Below are positions 63,209 to 64,000 of a stretch of 64,000 nucleotides of DNA, one piece after another. A model generated the notes under the pieces. That model was not told the DNA's origin, made no database searches, and worked only from the letters and a program-made list of their open reading frames with translations. The DNA lies in contig NC_079908.1 in NCBI RefSeq assembly GCF_024868665.1, forward strand, positions 4,733,152 through 4,797,151, in the 5' to 3' direction. Positions within the stretch are counted from its first letter, which is position 1; the number at the start of each line of letters is the position of its first letter. The translations under genes and the position numbers were made by a program. Source of the stretch: Triplophysa rosa. Its lineage: Eukaryota > Chordata > Actinopteri > Cypriniformes > Nemacheilidae.

Positions 63209-63908
63209 TCTTAAGTCTTGTCCGCAAAGTTCTTGTCCACTTTATTAACCACCATCTCTGTTCGACACATATCCTATGTAGATTGTTGGGACTGGTGGGC
63301 ACACAGCTGATGTTGAGGAAATACCCACCATCCACGAAAGCCAACATGGTCCCAAACATTTTCTGTATGGCAATTATCGTCTCAGAACCGGATGCAATTC
63401 TTCAGAATGTGCCAATGATTCTGAAGCTTTGACACATCCAACAAACAGGTAATGCAATGAGGCATTTAAACAAAGACACAAAAAAAATCCGAAAACTGAA
63501 CGATAATTCAGTCAAAATCAAACGTGCAAAAATAGGGAATGGTTATCTTAGTCCCTGAGAAACGCCTCTATGTTTGGAAATCTGTGAAAAGCACTACGAA
63601 GATTCCTTGTGTTCTGGCCAAAATGGCTAAATTTTGGCTCTAAAAGAACAAAACAAACAAACAATTAACAAATTAAAATGCACTCATCATGAGCATTTGC
63701 GTGATTTCCCCCTTCATGAACAACAGCATTTGCTACACACAATAGAAACGCCTGTCCTTGTTTGATCAATTTGAACAACCATAAAGGACACTAAACAGGC
63801 ATTTTGAGTTTGTGATTTCTTATATAGAAAATCACCTCCTGCCCTCCATCTGCACTTTGTGCATTGATATGACATCATGTGCAAACAACCTACATGTATT
63901 GTGTTACA
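63209..63908. other. Intergenic stretch, nothing recognised
   Basis: About 700 bases with no recognised gene or element end. Confidence 0.3.
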
Positions 63909-64000
63909 CTCTTAAAAAAATTGTTCTTCAAAAGGTTCTTTGATGCCACAGAAGAACATCTGAAGAAACAAAGGTTCTTTGTGGTGAAAAAAGGTTCTTC
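63909..64000. mobile_element. AAGGTTCTT-type MITE, cut by the window end
   Basis: CACTCTTAAAAAAATTG followed by repeated AAAGGTTCTTTG and GTGGTGAAAAAAGGTTCTTC is the left part of a common fish foldback element. The right half lies beyond the window. Confidence 0.6.

Overview
This is vertebrate nuclear DNA, almost certainly from a ray-finned fish and most likely a cypriniform (zebrafish/carp-like) species. The evidence is the repeat load: L2-type LINEs with the fish tail ending in GTTGAGTT, an AGGGATA..CCCT palindromic MITE flanked by TTAA, tRNA-derived SINEs with the fish 'aaatgtaaatgt' tail, DIRS, Crypton, Tc1, hAT and Harbinger elements. There is one recognisable host gene. No bacterial, phage or CRISPR feature is present. 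A 100-base N run at 28166-28265 is an assembly gap, and there is a single N at 26073.

Left part (1-25 kb) is a nest of mobile elements built largely around tyrosine recombinases (YR). A Tc1/mariner-like element is split into pieces at 55-305, 13051-13106 and 14303-14341. Between the first two pieces lie (i) a GC-rich stretch, (ii) a five-exon YR gene, now a pseudogene, flanked by direct and inverted repeats (1.1-4.0 kb), (iii) an unidentified stretch with a perfect 55-bp direct repeat (4.3-5.5 kb) and (iv) a full-length but decayed DIRS1-like retrotransposon (5516-13049) whose inverted terminal repeats and internal complementary region are still legible. The DIRS recombinase gene is split by an L2 LINE. 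A second, 5'-truncated DIRS copy (about 16.0-18.35 kb) keeps an open YR frame. At 19.16-21.15 kb lies a Crypton-like element with an intact 443-codon YR gene, bounded by an 11-bp inverted motif and followed by a large palindrome. A BEL/Pao-like gag relic split by another L2 copy follows (22.9-25.2 kb).

Middle part (25-42 kb) holds a three-unit repeat, a Harbinger-type MITE with TTA target duplication, Ty3/gypsy-like LTR pieces, an L1-type ORF2 on the minus strand carrying an in-frame 504-bp tandem duplication, two solo LTRs in opposite orientation, a 44-bp-arm palindrome and a Harbinger transposase relic.

Right part (42-64 kb) contains the host gene grxcr2 on the minus strand (three coding exons, 228 codons, 42876-46603), which in other vertebrates acts in hair-cell stereocilia. 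Around it are many DNA-transposon derivatives with exact target-site duplications (hAT 8 bp, Kolobok-type TTAA, Harbinger TTA), a third solo LTR, SINEs and a displaced 18S rRNA/ITS1 fragment. No other protein-coding host gene was found.
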